A DNA stretch of 5,322 bases from Spirochaetia bacterium (lineage in GTDB: Bacteria > Spirochaetota > Spirochaetia > Treponematales > Breznakiellaceae): positions 1-5,322 of the forward strand of contig BNUY01000177.1 of the NCBI GenBank assembly GCA_025997715.1, given 5' to 3'. The translations under genes were made by a program, and so were the position numbers. Each line of letters opens with the position of its first letter. The first letter of the stretch is position 1. The notes beneath the pieces were generated by a model. The model made no database searches, was not told the DNA's origin, and saw only the letters and a list, made by a program, of their open reading frames with translations. Shown here piece by piece: positions 1 to 5,322 of this stretch.

Positions 1-1
1 C

Positions 2-430
2 ACGATTGAAGCACAGCGCAGCCTCGGCGTCTCGGAAGTGAACGCCAACCTCGCGGCGACCCTTGGTACCTGCATCGGACAGAACGGCTGCGCCGGAGTC
101 TATGTGCCGATGCTGGCAATCCTCGTAGGGCTGGCACAGGGCGTGAATGTCTGGTCGGCGGCTTTTCTCGTTCCCATGGTTATCTACGTGGTGATTGCCT
201 CCATCGGAACCGCCGGGGTTGGCGGCGGCGCGACCAATGTTTCCCTCATGGTGCTGGCCCTCTTAGGCTTGCCGATTGAGCTGGTCGCCATACTCATTTC
301 GGTGGACTTCATCATCGACATGGGAAGGACCCTCCTCAACGTAAACGAGAGCATCCTTGCGGGTTATGTGGTCGGAAAAATGGAAAACGACATAGACACC
401 GAAACACTGCACGCCGGCGCTTCGGCATAA
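2..430 (+). CDS. tcyP: L-cystine symporter TcyP-like, C-terminal part (5' truncated by window edge)
   Basis: Secondary, cation-coupled amino-acid transporter of the dicarboxylate/amino acid:cation symporter (DAACS, GltPh-fold) family, in the inner membrane. The reading frame is open from base 2, so the gene starts upstream; 142 codons remain of a family length near 460. Visible landmarks, numbered from the first codon here: GQNGCAG (26-32) at the TM7 position where glutamate carriers have NMDGT; the glycine-rich HP2 tip GTAGVGGGATN (69-79); and TM8 with Asp102, Asp106, Arg109 and Asn113 in the pattern DMGRTLLNV, matching Asp390, Asp394, Arg397 and Asn401 of GltPh. GQNGCAG and IDMGRT-LNV are what I recall of TcyP/YdjN cystine carriers, so cystine is the best guess; another neutral amino acid is possible. 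It stops with TAA 27 nt before the CODH homologue and may share its transcript. Its third positions look GC-richer by eye than those of the downstream genes. Confidence 0.8.
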   Translation, partial: TIEAQRSLGVSEVNANLAATLGTCIGQNGCAGVYVPMLAILVGLAQGVNVWSAAFLVPMVIYVVIASIGTAGVGGGATNVSLMVLALLGLPIELVAILISVDFIIDMGRTLLNVNESILAGYVVGKMENDIDTETLHAGASA

Positions 431-449
431 CATATACCATGACTTTAGC

Positions 450-454
450 AGGAG
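450..454 (+). promoter_or_regulatory. Ribosome binding site of the CODH homologue (start-deciding)
   Basis: AGGAG lies only 3 nt before the GTG at 458 but 9 nt before an in-frame TTG at 464. By spacing alone the TTG is the better start, and would remove the first two residues. No other purine-rich site lies in the 27-nt gap, so one of these two codons is very likely the true start. Confidence 0.6.
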
Positions 455-457
455 ATA

Positions 458-2398
458 GTGGCTTTGTCAAAAGTAAATGATTACACGGACGCCGTCGCCG
501 AGTACCGAAAGAGCTTCCCTTCAAAGCAAGAGGTGATGCTGCAAACCCCGGATCCTGCGGTGCGCGAAATGTTACTGCATATGCAGGAAATTGACTGCGG
601 CACCGTGTTCGACCGGTTTGACGCTCAAAAACCGCAATGCACCTTTGGCTTGGCCGGTATCTGCTGTAAAAATTGTTCCATGGGTCCCTGCAAAATTACA
701 AAAAAATCCCCCCGCGGGGTATGCGGCGCGGATGCGGATTTAATTGCCGCACGAAATTTGCTGCGGAATATGGCCGGAGCGATTGCGGGTCACGGCGCAC
801 GGGGCAGAGAAAGTATGCTCGCCTTGAAATACGCCGCCGAAGGAAAAATTGATCTTCCAATTGAGGGTGAAGGCAAGGTACGCGCAACGGCAAAAGCTTT
901 TGGACTGGAAACAAACGGAAAATCAACAAACGAACTCGCTTCTCAAATCGCCGGCATCCTATTGGAAGATTTATCCCGCCCGGTACCTGCGCCGCACAAA
1001 ACCTTACATGCCTTCGCGGCGGCAGAACGGCTGGCAACATGGAAAAAACTTGACATCCTTCCAATCAGCGCGTACCACGAAGTGTTTGAGGCGATGCACA
1101 GAACCGGGACGGGAACCGACGGCGACTGGCAGAATGTGATGCGGCAATTTGAGCGGTGCGGCCTTGCCTTCGCCTGGTCCAGTGTTTTAGGGAGCGCAAT
1201 CGCCATAGACTCTCTGTTCGGATTGCCGAATAGAAGTACCTTGAAGATGAATTTGGGCGCATTGAAAAAGGGATATGTTAACATTGCTGTGCACGGGCAC
1301 TCCCCTTTGCTGGTTCAGGAAATTGTTAAGCTGGGACGAAGTGACGCGTTTATCAATGCCGCCAGGGAGCATGGCGCGCTTGGCATTCAGTTTTATGGTA
1401 TATGCTGTTCAGGACTGTCGGCCATGTACCGTTACGGCAACGTCATTCCGCTTTCCAACGCGGTGGGCGCCGAGCTTGTGCTGGGGACGGGAGCCCTGGA
1501 TTTATGGGTGGCGGATGTGCAGGACGTGTTCCCCGCAATTATGGATGTGGCGAAATGTGTGCGGACCACCGTGGTAACAACCAGTGATTCAACCCGCTTG
1601 CCCGGCGCGGAACACTACGGCTTCGATCATCATCACTCCAATATGGGCGAGATACACACATTGGCGTCAAAAATCCTCCATCGCGGGATTGAAAGTTTCG
1701 CCGCACGGCGGGATGTGCCGGTCTTCATTCCGCAATATGAGGTGGAAGCGCAGGTGGGCTTCTCCGCAGAATACATAACAAATTATTTTGGGGGAACACT
1801 AAAGCCTTTGGCGGAGGCGCTTAAATCCGGCAAAGTCAAGGGGATTGTAAACTTGGTGGGGTGCAGTAATCCTAAAGTTATGTACGAAAAAGCAGTCGTC
1901 GAATTGGCGGATGAATTGCTGAGAAACGATATTTTGATTTTAACAAACGGCTGCGCTTCATTCCCGCTTATGAAACTGGGATTCTGTAACGCCAATGCCA
2001 AAACGGGACCAGGCTTGGCCGATTTTCTTAAAGGGGATTTGCCGCCCGTCTGGCATATGGGTGAATGTATCGACAACGCAAGGGCATCGGCATTGTTTAA
2101 GGCATTGGCGGCGGAAGTCTGTGCGGATATAAAAGATATGCCCTACGCATTTGCGAGCCCTGAATGGTCAAATGAAAAGGGAATCGGCGCGGCGCTTAGT
2201 TTCAGACTGCTGGGTATCAATTCATATCATTGCGTGTACCCGCCGATACATGGTTCGGACAATGTTATGGAATATGTGTTGAACGGCAGCAGGGAAAAAT
2301 TCGGGTCGAGCATGATCATTGATGTGGATCACATGACTCTCGCTCATAAAATTGTGGATGACATTACCGGGTTGAGGAAAAACTTAGCCTGGAATTAA
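458..2398 (+). CDS. cooS: Deviant CooS-type anaerobic carbon monoxide dehydrogenase homologue (C-cluster Cys replaced by Asp)
   Basis: Cytoplasmic homodimeric Fe-S enzyme of the Ni-CODH catalytic subunit family; 646 aa, close to the usual 620-680. Numbered from the GTG at 458: Cys61 and Cys69 match the dimer-bridging D-cluster ligands; Cys70, Cys73, Cys78 and Cys89 match the B-cluster. C-cluster ligands present are His279 (VHGH), Cys317 (GICCSG), Cys469 (VGCSNPK), Cys499 (TNGCA) and Cys537 (HMGECIDN); Lys574 (EWSNEK) matches the catalytic Lys563 of C. hydrogenoformans CODH-II. The sixth ligand, Cys333 in the usual DYQC motif, aligns with Asp356 (ADVQD). His112 matches His93, but the next relay histidines align with Arg115 and Glu118. 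Known: CooS-V, which lacks a canonical cysteine, holds an Fe-S-O hybrid cluster, has no CO activity and slowly reduces hydroxylamine. I infer a similar non-CO reductase here. No cooC or cooF lies nearby; an ABC importer follows directly. The fold is certain; the reaction is unknown. The start may instead be the TTG at 464. Confidence 0.95.
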   Translation: MALSKVNDYTDAVAEYRKSFPSKQEVMLQTPDPAVREMLLHMQEIDCGTVFDRFDAQKPQCTFGLAGICCKNCSMGPCKITKKSPRGVCGADADLIAARNLLRNMAGAIAGHGARGRESMLALKYAAEGKIDLPIEGEGKVRATAKAFGLETNGKSTNELASQIAGILLEDLSRPVPAPHKTLHAFAAAERLATWKKLDILPISAYHEVFEAMHRTGTGTDGDWQNVMRQFERCGLAFAWSSVLGSAIAIDSLFGLPNRSTLKMNLGALKKGYVNIAVHGHSPLLVQEIVKLGRSDAFINAAREHGALGIQFYGICCSGLSAMYRYGNVIPLSNAVGAELVLGTGALDLWVADVQDVFPAIMDVAKCVRTTVVTTSDSTRLPGAEHYGFDHHHSNMGEIHTLASKILHRGIESFAARRDVPVFIPQYEVEAQVGFSAEYITNYFGGTLKPLAEALKSGKVKGIVNLVGCSNPKVMYEKAVVELADELLRNDILILTNGCASFPLMKLGFCNANAKTGPGLADFLKGDLPPVWHMGECIDNARASALFKALAAEVCADIKDMPYAFASPEWSNEKGIGAALSFRLLGINSYHCVYPPIHGSDNVMEYVLNGSREKFGSSMIIDVDHMTLAHKIVDDITGLRKNLAWN

Positions 2399-2416
2399 AT
2401 TTTAAGGAGAAGAAAT

Positions 2417-3373
2417 ATGAAGAAAGGTTTTATTGGTGTGTTACTGTTGGTTGTTTTGACTATGGCGGCCCCGTGCGCCGGCAAAAACGACGCAGGCAGG
2501 CAGGAAAATGCAATTACGCGGGAAACGATAAAGATAGCGTATTTGCCTATTACCCACTCGCTGCCCATTTTCGCGGAAGCGGAGTTGCAAAAAGACAACC
2601 CGGCTATCAACATTGAATTGATTAAATACGGTTCATGGCCGGAGTTGATGGACGCCCTCAATACCGGAAGAATAGATGGAGCCATTGCGTTGATTCAGCT
2701 GGCAATGAAAGCCAAGGAGCAGGGAATTGATTTGAAAGCCGTTGCGCTCGGCCATACGGACGGTAATGTTATTATTGTTAATAACAATATAAACCGCACC
2801 GCGGATTTGAAAGGAAAGGCTTTTGCCATTCCGCACCGGCAATCCTCCCACCATATTTTGCTCAGGCAAATGCTTGACAATGCGGGCATGGTTGAACAGG
2901 ATTTAAATATTGTGGAACTCCCGCCGCCCGAAATGCCCTCCGCACTGGCTAATGGGTCTATCAGCGGATATTGTGTGGCGGAACCCTTCGGGGCCCGTGC
3001 GGTTGCCCTCGGCACAGGGAAGGTGCTGTACTATTCTGAGGAATTGTGGGACCATTCGCTCTGCTGCTCTCTTGTGTTAAACAACAGTTTTATTAAAAAC
3101 AAAAGTGCGGCGGCGCAAGAACTGGTTTCCCGGTATGGCGAAGCGGGCAAATACATCAGCGGTAACAGGGACGAGGAAGAGCGGATCGCCGCAGAATACC
3201 TGGGTGTTGACAAGAAGGTGCTAGATCTTTCGCTGCAGTGGATTTCATACAGTAACTTGGAAATCACCGCCGAAACATATTCCAGCTTAACCGACAAGGT
3301 AAAGAGGTATGGATTGTCACAAAATCCGCCGACCTACGAAAACTTTGTGAATCCCGCTCTGTTGGATAAGTAA
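2417..3373 (+). CDS. NitT/TauT-family ABC transporter substrate-binding protein (NrtA/SsuA-like)
   Basis: Extracytoplasmic solute receptor that would deliver ligand to the permease and ATPase encoded next. The start ATG has a strong AAGGAG (2404-2409) 7 nt upstream. Residues 1-22 are a signal peptide: two lysines, a hydrophobic stretch GVLLLVVLTMAA, then PCAG. Cys20 has Pro before it, a poor lipobox, so secretion by signal peptidase I or lipid anchoring are both open. The mature part shows periplasmic-binding-protein (type II, NMT1/NrtA-like) landmarks: AYLPITHSLP (41-50), SWPELMDALNTGRIDGA (73-89), PHRQSSHHILLRQML (139-153), PPPEMPSALANG (169-180), CVAEPFG (186-192) and WDHSLCC (211-217). 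Its 318 aa are normal for the family. Known members bind nitrate, bicarbonate, sulfonates, taurine or thiamine precursors; the ligand here cannot be told. It begins 18 nt after the CODH homologue and ends 10 nt before the permease, so it is probably co-transcribed with both. Confidence 0.9.
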   Translation: MKKGFIGVLLLVVLTMAAPCAGKNDAGRQENAITRETIKIAYLPITHSLPIFAEAELQKDNPAINIELIKYGSWPELMDALNTGRIDGAIALIQLAMKAKEQGIDLKAVALGHTDGNVIIVNNNINRTADLKGKAFAIPHRQSSHHILLRQMLDNAGMVEQDLNIVELPPPEMPSALANGSISGYCVAEPFGARAVALGTGKVLYYSEELWDHSLCCSLVLNNSFIKNKSAAAQELVSRYGEAGKYISGNRDEEERIAAEYLGVDKKVLDLSLQWISYSNLEITAETYSSLTDKVKRYGLSQNPPTYENFVNPALLDK

Positions 3374-3383
3374 GGAAATTAGA

Positions 3384-4163
3384 ATGCGGATGAACAATGC
3401 CGTACTCCATGTTCTCGTTGGCTTTGCGGTGTTGGTCATCCTTTGGCAGGCGGCGGTATCCTTTGGGCATTATAACCCCGCGCTATTTCCCTCGCCGCGC
3501 AGTGTTGTAATCGGTGTCGGGGAATTGATCGCAAATGGCGTTTTGTACAAGGGCATTGCCGCCAGCATGTACCGTTTTGCCGTTGGATACGGGATTGCCG
3601 TTATCTTAGGGATTGTAACGGGCCTGATTTTGGGCTGGTTAAAAAACATATGGCCCTTCGTAAACCCTGTCGTCCAGATTTTGCGGCCTATTTCACCGAT
3701 TGCCTGGCTGCCCTTTGTGGTGTTGTGGTTCGGCATCGGTGATTTGCCCGCAATTCTTATTGTGGTCATCGCGGGGTTCTTTCCGGTATTGTTATCCACC
3801 GTATCCGCCGTCGTAAAAATTGATCCGACGTATCTCAAAATCGCTAAAAATTTCGGGATACGGCAGCCGGCTCTGTTAACCAAGATAGTATTCCCCGCCG
3901 CGTTTCCGCATATCGCAACGGGTTTGCACCTGGCGCTGGGAACGGCATGGGTCTTCCTTGTGGCGGGGGAAATGGTGGGGGCGCAGTCGGGTTTGGGTTA
4001 TCTCATTATTGATTCCCGGAACAATTTTCGCTCGGATCACCTGATGGGGACGATGCTCACCATAGGGCTTTTGGGTTTGCTTTTGGACGGCGCTATCCGG
4101 CTTCTGGAAAGATGGGTAGCCCGAACCTGGAACATTCAAAGCGGTGAAAAGGGAGCGGACTAA
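3384..4163 (+). CDS. NitT/TauT-family ABC transporter permease (SsuC/TauC-like)
   Basis: Integral membrane subunit, presumably a homodimer forming the translocation path for the importer. 259 aa, the standard SsuC/TauC length, with about six hydrophobic segments (for example near residues 8-24, 67-85, 121-140, 185-199 and 222-235). SPRS near residue 37 and PISPIAWLPFVVLWFGIG (102-119) are typical of this permease family. The cytoplasmic coupling loop that contacts the ATPase lies around residues 150-175: AKNFGIRQPALL followed by KIVFPAAFP, the family's version of the EAA motif. The ATG has AAGGAA (3372-3377) 6 nt upstream, overlapping the stop codon of the binding-protein gene; a second in-frame ATG lies two codons later. 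Nothing looks broken. The motifs do not reveal the substrate. Confidence 0.93.
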   Translation: MRMNNAVLHVLVGFAVLVILWQAAVSFGHYNPALFPSPRSVVIGVGELIANGVLYKGIAASMYRFAVGYGIAVILGIVTGLILGWLKNIWPFVNPVVQILRPISPIAWLPFVVLWFGIGDLPAILIVVIAGFFPVLLSTVSAVVKIDPTYLKIAKNFGIRQPALLTKIVFPAAFPHIATGLHLALGTAWVFLVAGEMVGAQSGLGYLIIDSRNNFRSDHLMGTMLTIGLLGLLLDGAIRLLERWVARTWNIQSGEKGAD

Positions 4164-4169
4164 AGTCCG
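4156..4169 (+). promoter_or_regulatory. Small hairpin over the permease stop codon, possible translational coupler
   Basis: CGGAC (4156-4160) and GTCCG (4165-4169) form a 5-bp stem with loop TAAA that contains the permease stop codon. The weak Shine-Dalgarno-like GGGA (4169-4172) of the ATPase gene starts at the base of this stem. A ribosome terminating on the permease would open the stem, which could couple ATPase translation to permease translation. The pairing is seen; the function is inferred, and so short a stem could be chance. Confidence 0.35.
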
Positions 4170-4177
4170 GGATAGTT

Positions 4178-4948
4178 TTGTACATACATATTGATCATGT
4201 ATCAAAGGAATATAAACAAAACGACAGGGTCATCAAGGCCCTGAAAGATGTGTCGCTGACAATTGAGCGGCGGGAGTTTATCTGTCTTCTGGGCAGCTCC
4301 GGCTGCGGCAAAACCACGCTCCTGAATCTCCTCGCGGGGTTCGAGGCGCCATCCTCAGGACGTATCGTTATTGACGGGACGGAAGTAAAAAGACCATCGC
4401 CGAAATATGTCACCATATTTCAAAACTATAGTTTATTGCCCTGGCGCACGGTGCAAAAAAATGTTGAGTTAGGATTGGAAGCTAAAAGGCTGCCCAAAAA
4501 AGAAATACACGATATATCAAGCAGGTACCTCAATTTGGTCGGCTTGGAAAATTTCAGCAAAGCGCATCCGTATCAGTTGTCGGGGGGAATGCAGCAGCGG
4601 GTGGCAATTGCGTGCGCCTTGGCGGTTGACCCGGATATTATTTTTATGGATGAACCCTTTGGCGCTTTAGATGCTTTTACCAGAACAAAAATGCAGGATG
4701 AAATTTTTAATATACAAAGAGGTCAGCAAAAGACCATTGTTTTTGTGACACACGATATTGAAGAAGCGGTATTTCTATCGGACAGAATTGTAATAATGAC
4801 ACCAAACCCGGGGAAAATCAAAAAAATTATCCCGGTAAATCTAGGGGATCACCGGAGCAGAACAAACGTTGATTTCCAGAGCATCCGCCATAGGGTCTTC
4901 GCCGAGTTTGAAGTGACGGAAAATGATACTACGGAATATTATATATGA
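4178..4948 (+). CDS. NitT/TauT-family ABC transporter ATP-binding protein (SsuB/TauB-like)
   Basis: Cytoplasmic ATPase that powers the importer encoded by the two preceding genes. 256 aa, the usual single-domain size. All nucleotide-binding motifs are intact: Walker A GSSGCGKT (39-46), Q-loop Gln82 (FQNYSLLPW), signature LSGGMQQR (134-141), Walker B IIFMDEP (154-160), D-loop ALD (163-165) and switch His192 (VTHDIEEA). The Q-loop context LLPWRTVQKNV and FGALDAFTR are typical of the nitrate/sulfonate/taurine group. I chose the TTG at 4178 because it gives MYIHIDHVSKEY, the normal family N-terminus with the first strand in register, and no in-frame ATG or GTG lies between the permease stop and it. 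Its ribosome site is weak (GGGA 4169-4172) and the gap to the permease is 14 nt, suggesting coupled translation. It is the last gene of the run. Confidence 0.93.
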   Translation: MYIHIDHVSKEYKQNDRVIKALKDVSLTIERREFICLLGSSGCGKTTLLNLLAGFEAPSSGRIVIDGTEVKRPSPKYVTIFQNYSLLPWRTVQKNVELGLEAKRLPKKEIHDISSRYLNLVGLENFSKAHPYQLSGGMQQRVAIACALAVDPDIIFMDEPFGALDAFTRTKMQDEIFNIQRGQQKTIVFVTHDIEEAVFLSDRIVIMTPNPGKIKKIIPVNLGDHRSRTNVDFQSIRHRVFAEFEVTENDTTEYYI

Positions 4949-4962
4949 AGAAATTATTGATT

Positions 4963-5079
4963 GAGCCAGTTCCAAAATAAGATTATAACCACGAATAACA
5001 CGAATCCGCACGAATAAGAATTGTTTTATTCGTGTTCTTCGTGTCATTCGTGGTCTGTCTTGCATTTTGGAACTGGCTC
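4963..5079. repeat. 117-nt imperfect inverted repeat with CACGAAT units (MITE-like; may also end the operon transcript)
   Basis: The outer arms GAGCCAGTTCCAAAAT (4963-4978) and its exact complement at 5064-5079 are 16 nt each. Inside them, 4988-5004 pairs with 5038-5054 at 16 of 17 positions, and CACGAATAA (5009-5017) pairs with TTATTCGTG (5026-5034) around an 8-nt loop, so nearly the whole unit folds into one long stem. The inner arms are built from CACGAAT, present at 4990, 4999 and 5009, and from its complement on the other side. It begins 14 nt after the ATPase stop and ends 19 nt before the selB -35 box. It codes for nothing convincing. I see no clear target-site duplication, so mobility is an inference from its shape. 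As RNA it would form a strong hairpin but lacks an immediate U-tract. Confidence 0.85.
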
Positions 5080-5098
5080 GAATACCCATAAATTTGTC

Positions 5099-5127
5099 TT
5101 GACATGGGAATTATTTTGTAATATAAT
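5099..5127 (+). promoter_or_regulatory. Consensus sigma-70/sigma-A promoter for selB
   Basis: TTGACA (5099-5104) and TATAAT (5122-5127) are both perfect consensus hexamers separated by exactly 17 nt of AT-rich sequence. Transcription would start near 5133-5136, leaving a leader of about 25 nt before the selB start. It lies just downstream of the inverted repeat, so selB should be transcribed independently of the importer operon. Confidence 0.85.
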
Positions 5128-5140
5128 TCGGTATATTGCA

Positions 5141-5150
5141 AAGGAAGAGG
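5141..5150 (+). promoter_or_regulatory. Ribosome binding site of selB
   Basis: The purine run AAGGAAGAGG contains GAGG (5147-5150), 9 nt before the GTG at 5160 and 6 nt before an in-frame TTG at 5157. Spacing allows either start. I prefer GTG because it is the commoner start codon and gives a normal-length SelB N-terminus. Confidence 0.6.
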
Positions 5151-5159
5151 CAGGTTTTG

Positions 5160-5322
5160 GTGGAGTATCCTTTTATATTCGGGACAGCCGGACATATCGA
5201 CCATGGTAAAACAGCGTTAGTACGCGCGATGACCGGCATTGACTGCGACCGCCTTGAGGAGGAAAAACGCCGGGGCATAACCATCGAACTCGGTTTTGCT
5301 CCCTTGAATTTGGCCGGCGGTA
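5160..5322 (+). CDS. selB: Selenocysteine-specific elongation factor SelB, N-terminal part (3' truncated by window edge)
   Basis: SelB is the GTPase that carries selenocysteinyl-tRNA(Sec) to in-frame UGA codons marked by a SECIS hairpin. Only the first 54 codons, out of about 600-640, are in the window. From the GTG start: P-loop [11 protein letters not shown] (8-18), then [16 protein letters not shown] (24-39) and ITIELGFA (40-47). [16 protein letters not shown] is the SelB form of switch I; EF-Tu and other translational GTPases differ there (EF-Tu has EEKARGITI followed by N). The frame is open to the end of the window. It has its own consensus promoter at 5099-5127. The start could be the TTG one codon earlier. 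Its presence shows that the host probably makes selenoproteins; no gene in this window shows an in-frame UGA. Confidence 0.93.
   Translation, partial: MEYPFIFGTAGHIDHGKTALVRAMTGIDCDRLEEEKRRGITIELGFAPLNLAGG

Noticed and set aside
358..457. Possible promoter for the CODH homologue in the end of the symporter gene
   Set aside because: Candidates such as TTGCGG at 358 and TATACC at 433 have no partner hexamer at 16-18 nt.
439..480. 13-residue open frame (ATG at 439, TGA at 478) overlapping the CODH start, as a possible leader peptide
   Set aside because: It has no upstream ribosome site, and its composition shows no regulatory codon run or attenuator hairpin.
458..2398. Frameshift or pseudogene explanation for the altered CODH motif
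   Set aside because: The frame is full length with all other cluster motifs intact on both sides of Asp356, so the change is a local substitution in an intact gene.
2471..2479. Lipobox (cleavage before Cys20) in the binding protein
   Set aside because: The residues before the cysteine are Ala-Ala-Pro; proline at -1 does not fit the lipoprotein consensus, so I left anchoring undecided.
2395..2685. Minus-strand open frame across the start of the binding-protein gene, and similar antisense frames elsewhere
   Set aside because: These are shadows of well-supported plus-strand genes, without ribosome sites or family motifs.
4988..5054. CRISPR-like array from repeated CACGAAT
   Set aside because: The units are 7 nt with 2-3 nt between them and lie within arms of an inverted repeat; there are no spacers of CRISPR size.
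5021..5209. 62-codon plus-strand open frame over the inverted repeat and the selB start
   Set aside because: It begins inside the repeat, covers the promoter and overlaps selB in another frame; it has no ribosome site or recognisable product.

Overview
The window holds a compact plus-strand gene set from an anaerobic bacterium: the 3' end of a TcyP-type cystine symporter, a four-gene run (CooS-type carbon monoxide dehydrogenase homologue, then the binding protein, permease and ATPase of a NitT/TauT-family ABC importer), a 117-nt imperfect inverted repeat, and the start of selB with its own consensus promoter. A CODH-fold enzyme with its Fe-S cysteines indicates anaerobic metabolism, and selB indicates that the organism makes selenoproteins. 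GTG/TTG starts and clear purine-rich ribosome sites would suit a Firmicute or a gut spirochaete such as an acetogenic Treponema. That placement is a guess; nothing here fixes the taxon.

Layout: 2-430 is the C-terminal third of the symporter. 458-2398 is the CODH homologue, 27 nt after the symporter stop and with no convincing promoter of its own. 2417-3373, 3384-4163 and 4178-4948 are the ABC importer genes, with gaps of 18, 10 and 14 nt, so they are probably one transcript with the CODH gene. 4949-5159 has no gene: it contains the inverted repeat (4963-5079), then a perfect TTGACA-N17-TATAAT promoter (5099-5127). selB begins at about 5160 and runs off the window.

The main result concerns the CODH homologue. 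By motif alignment it keeps the B- and D-cluster cysteines and five of the six protein ligands of the Ni-Fe C-cluster (His279, Cys317, Cys469, Cys499, Cys537), plus the catalytic Lys574. The sixth ligand, Cys333 in Carboxydothermus hydrogenoformans CODH-II, aligns with Asp356 (codon GAC, two substitutions from any Cys codon). Two histidines of the proton-relay series also appear to be replaced. It is therefore probably not a CO dehydrogenase. It fits the deviant class represented by CooS-V of C. hydrogenoformans, which lacks one canonical cysteine, carries an Fe-S-O hybrid cluster, does not turn over CO or CO2, and slowly reduces hydroxylamine.

The tight linkage to a complete NitT/TauT-type importer, with no cooC or cooF visible, suggests a substrate-uptake-and-reduction module: the importer would bring in a small anion or nitrogen/sulfur compound, and the CODH-like enzyme would act on it in the cytoplasm. 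The substrate cannot be read from the sequence.
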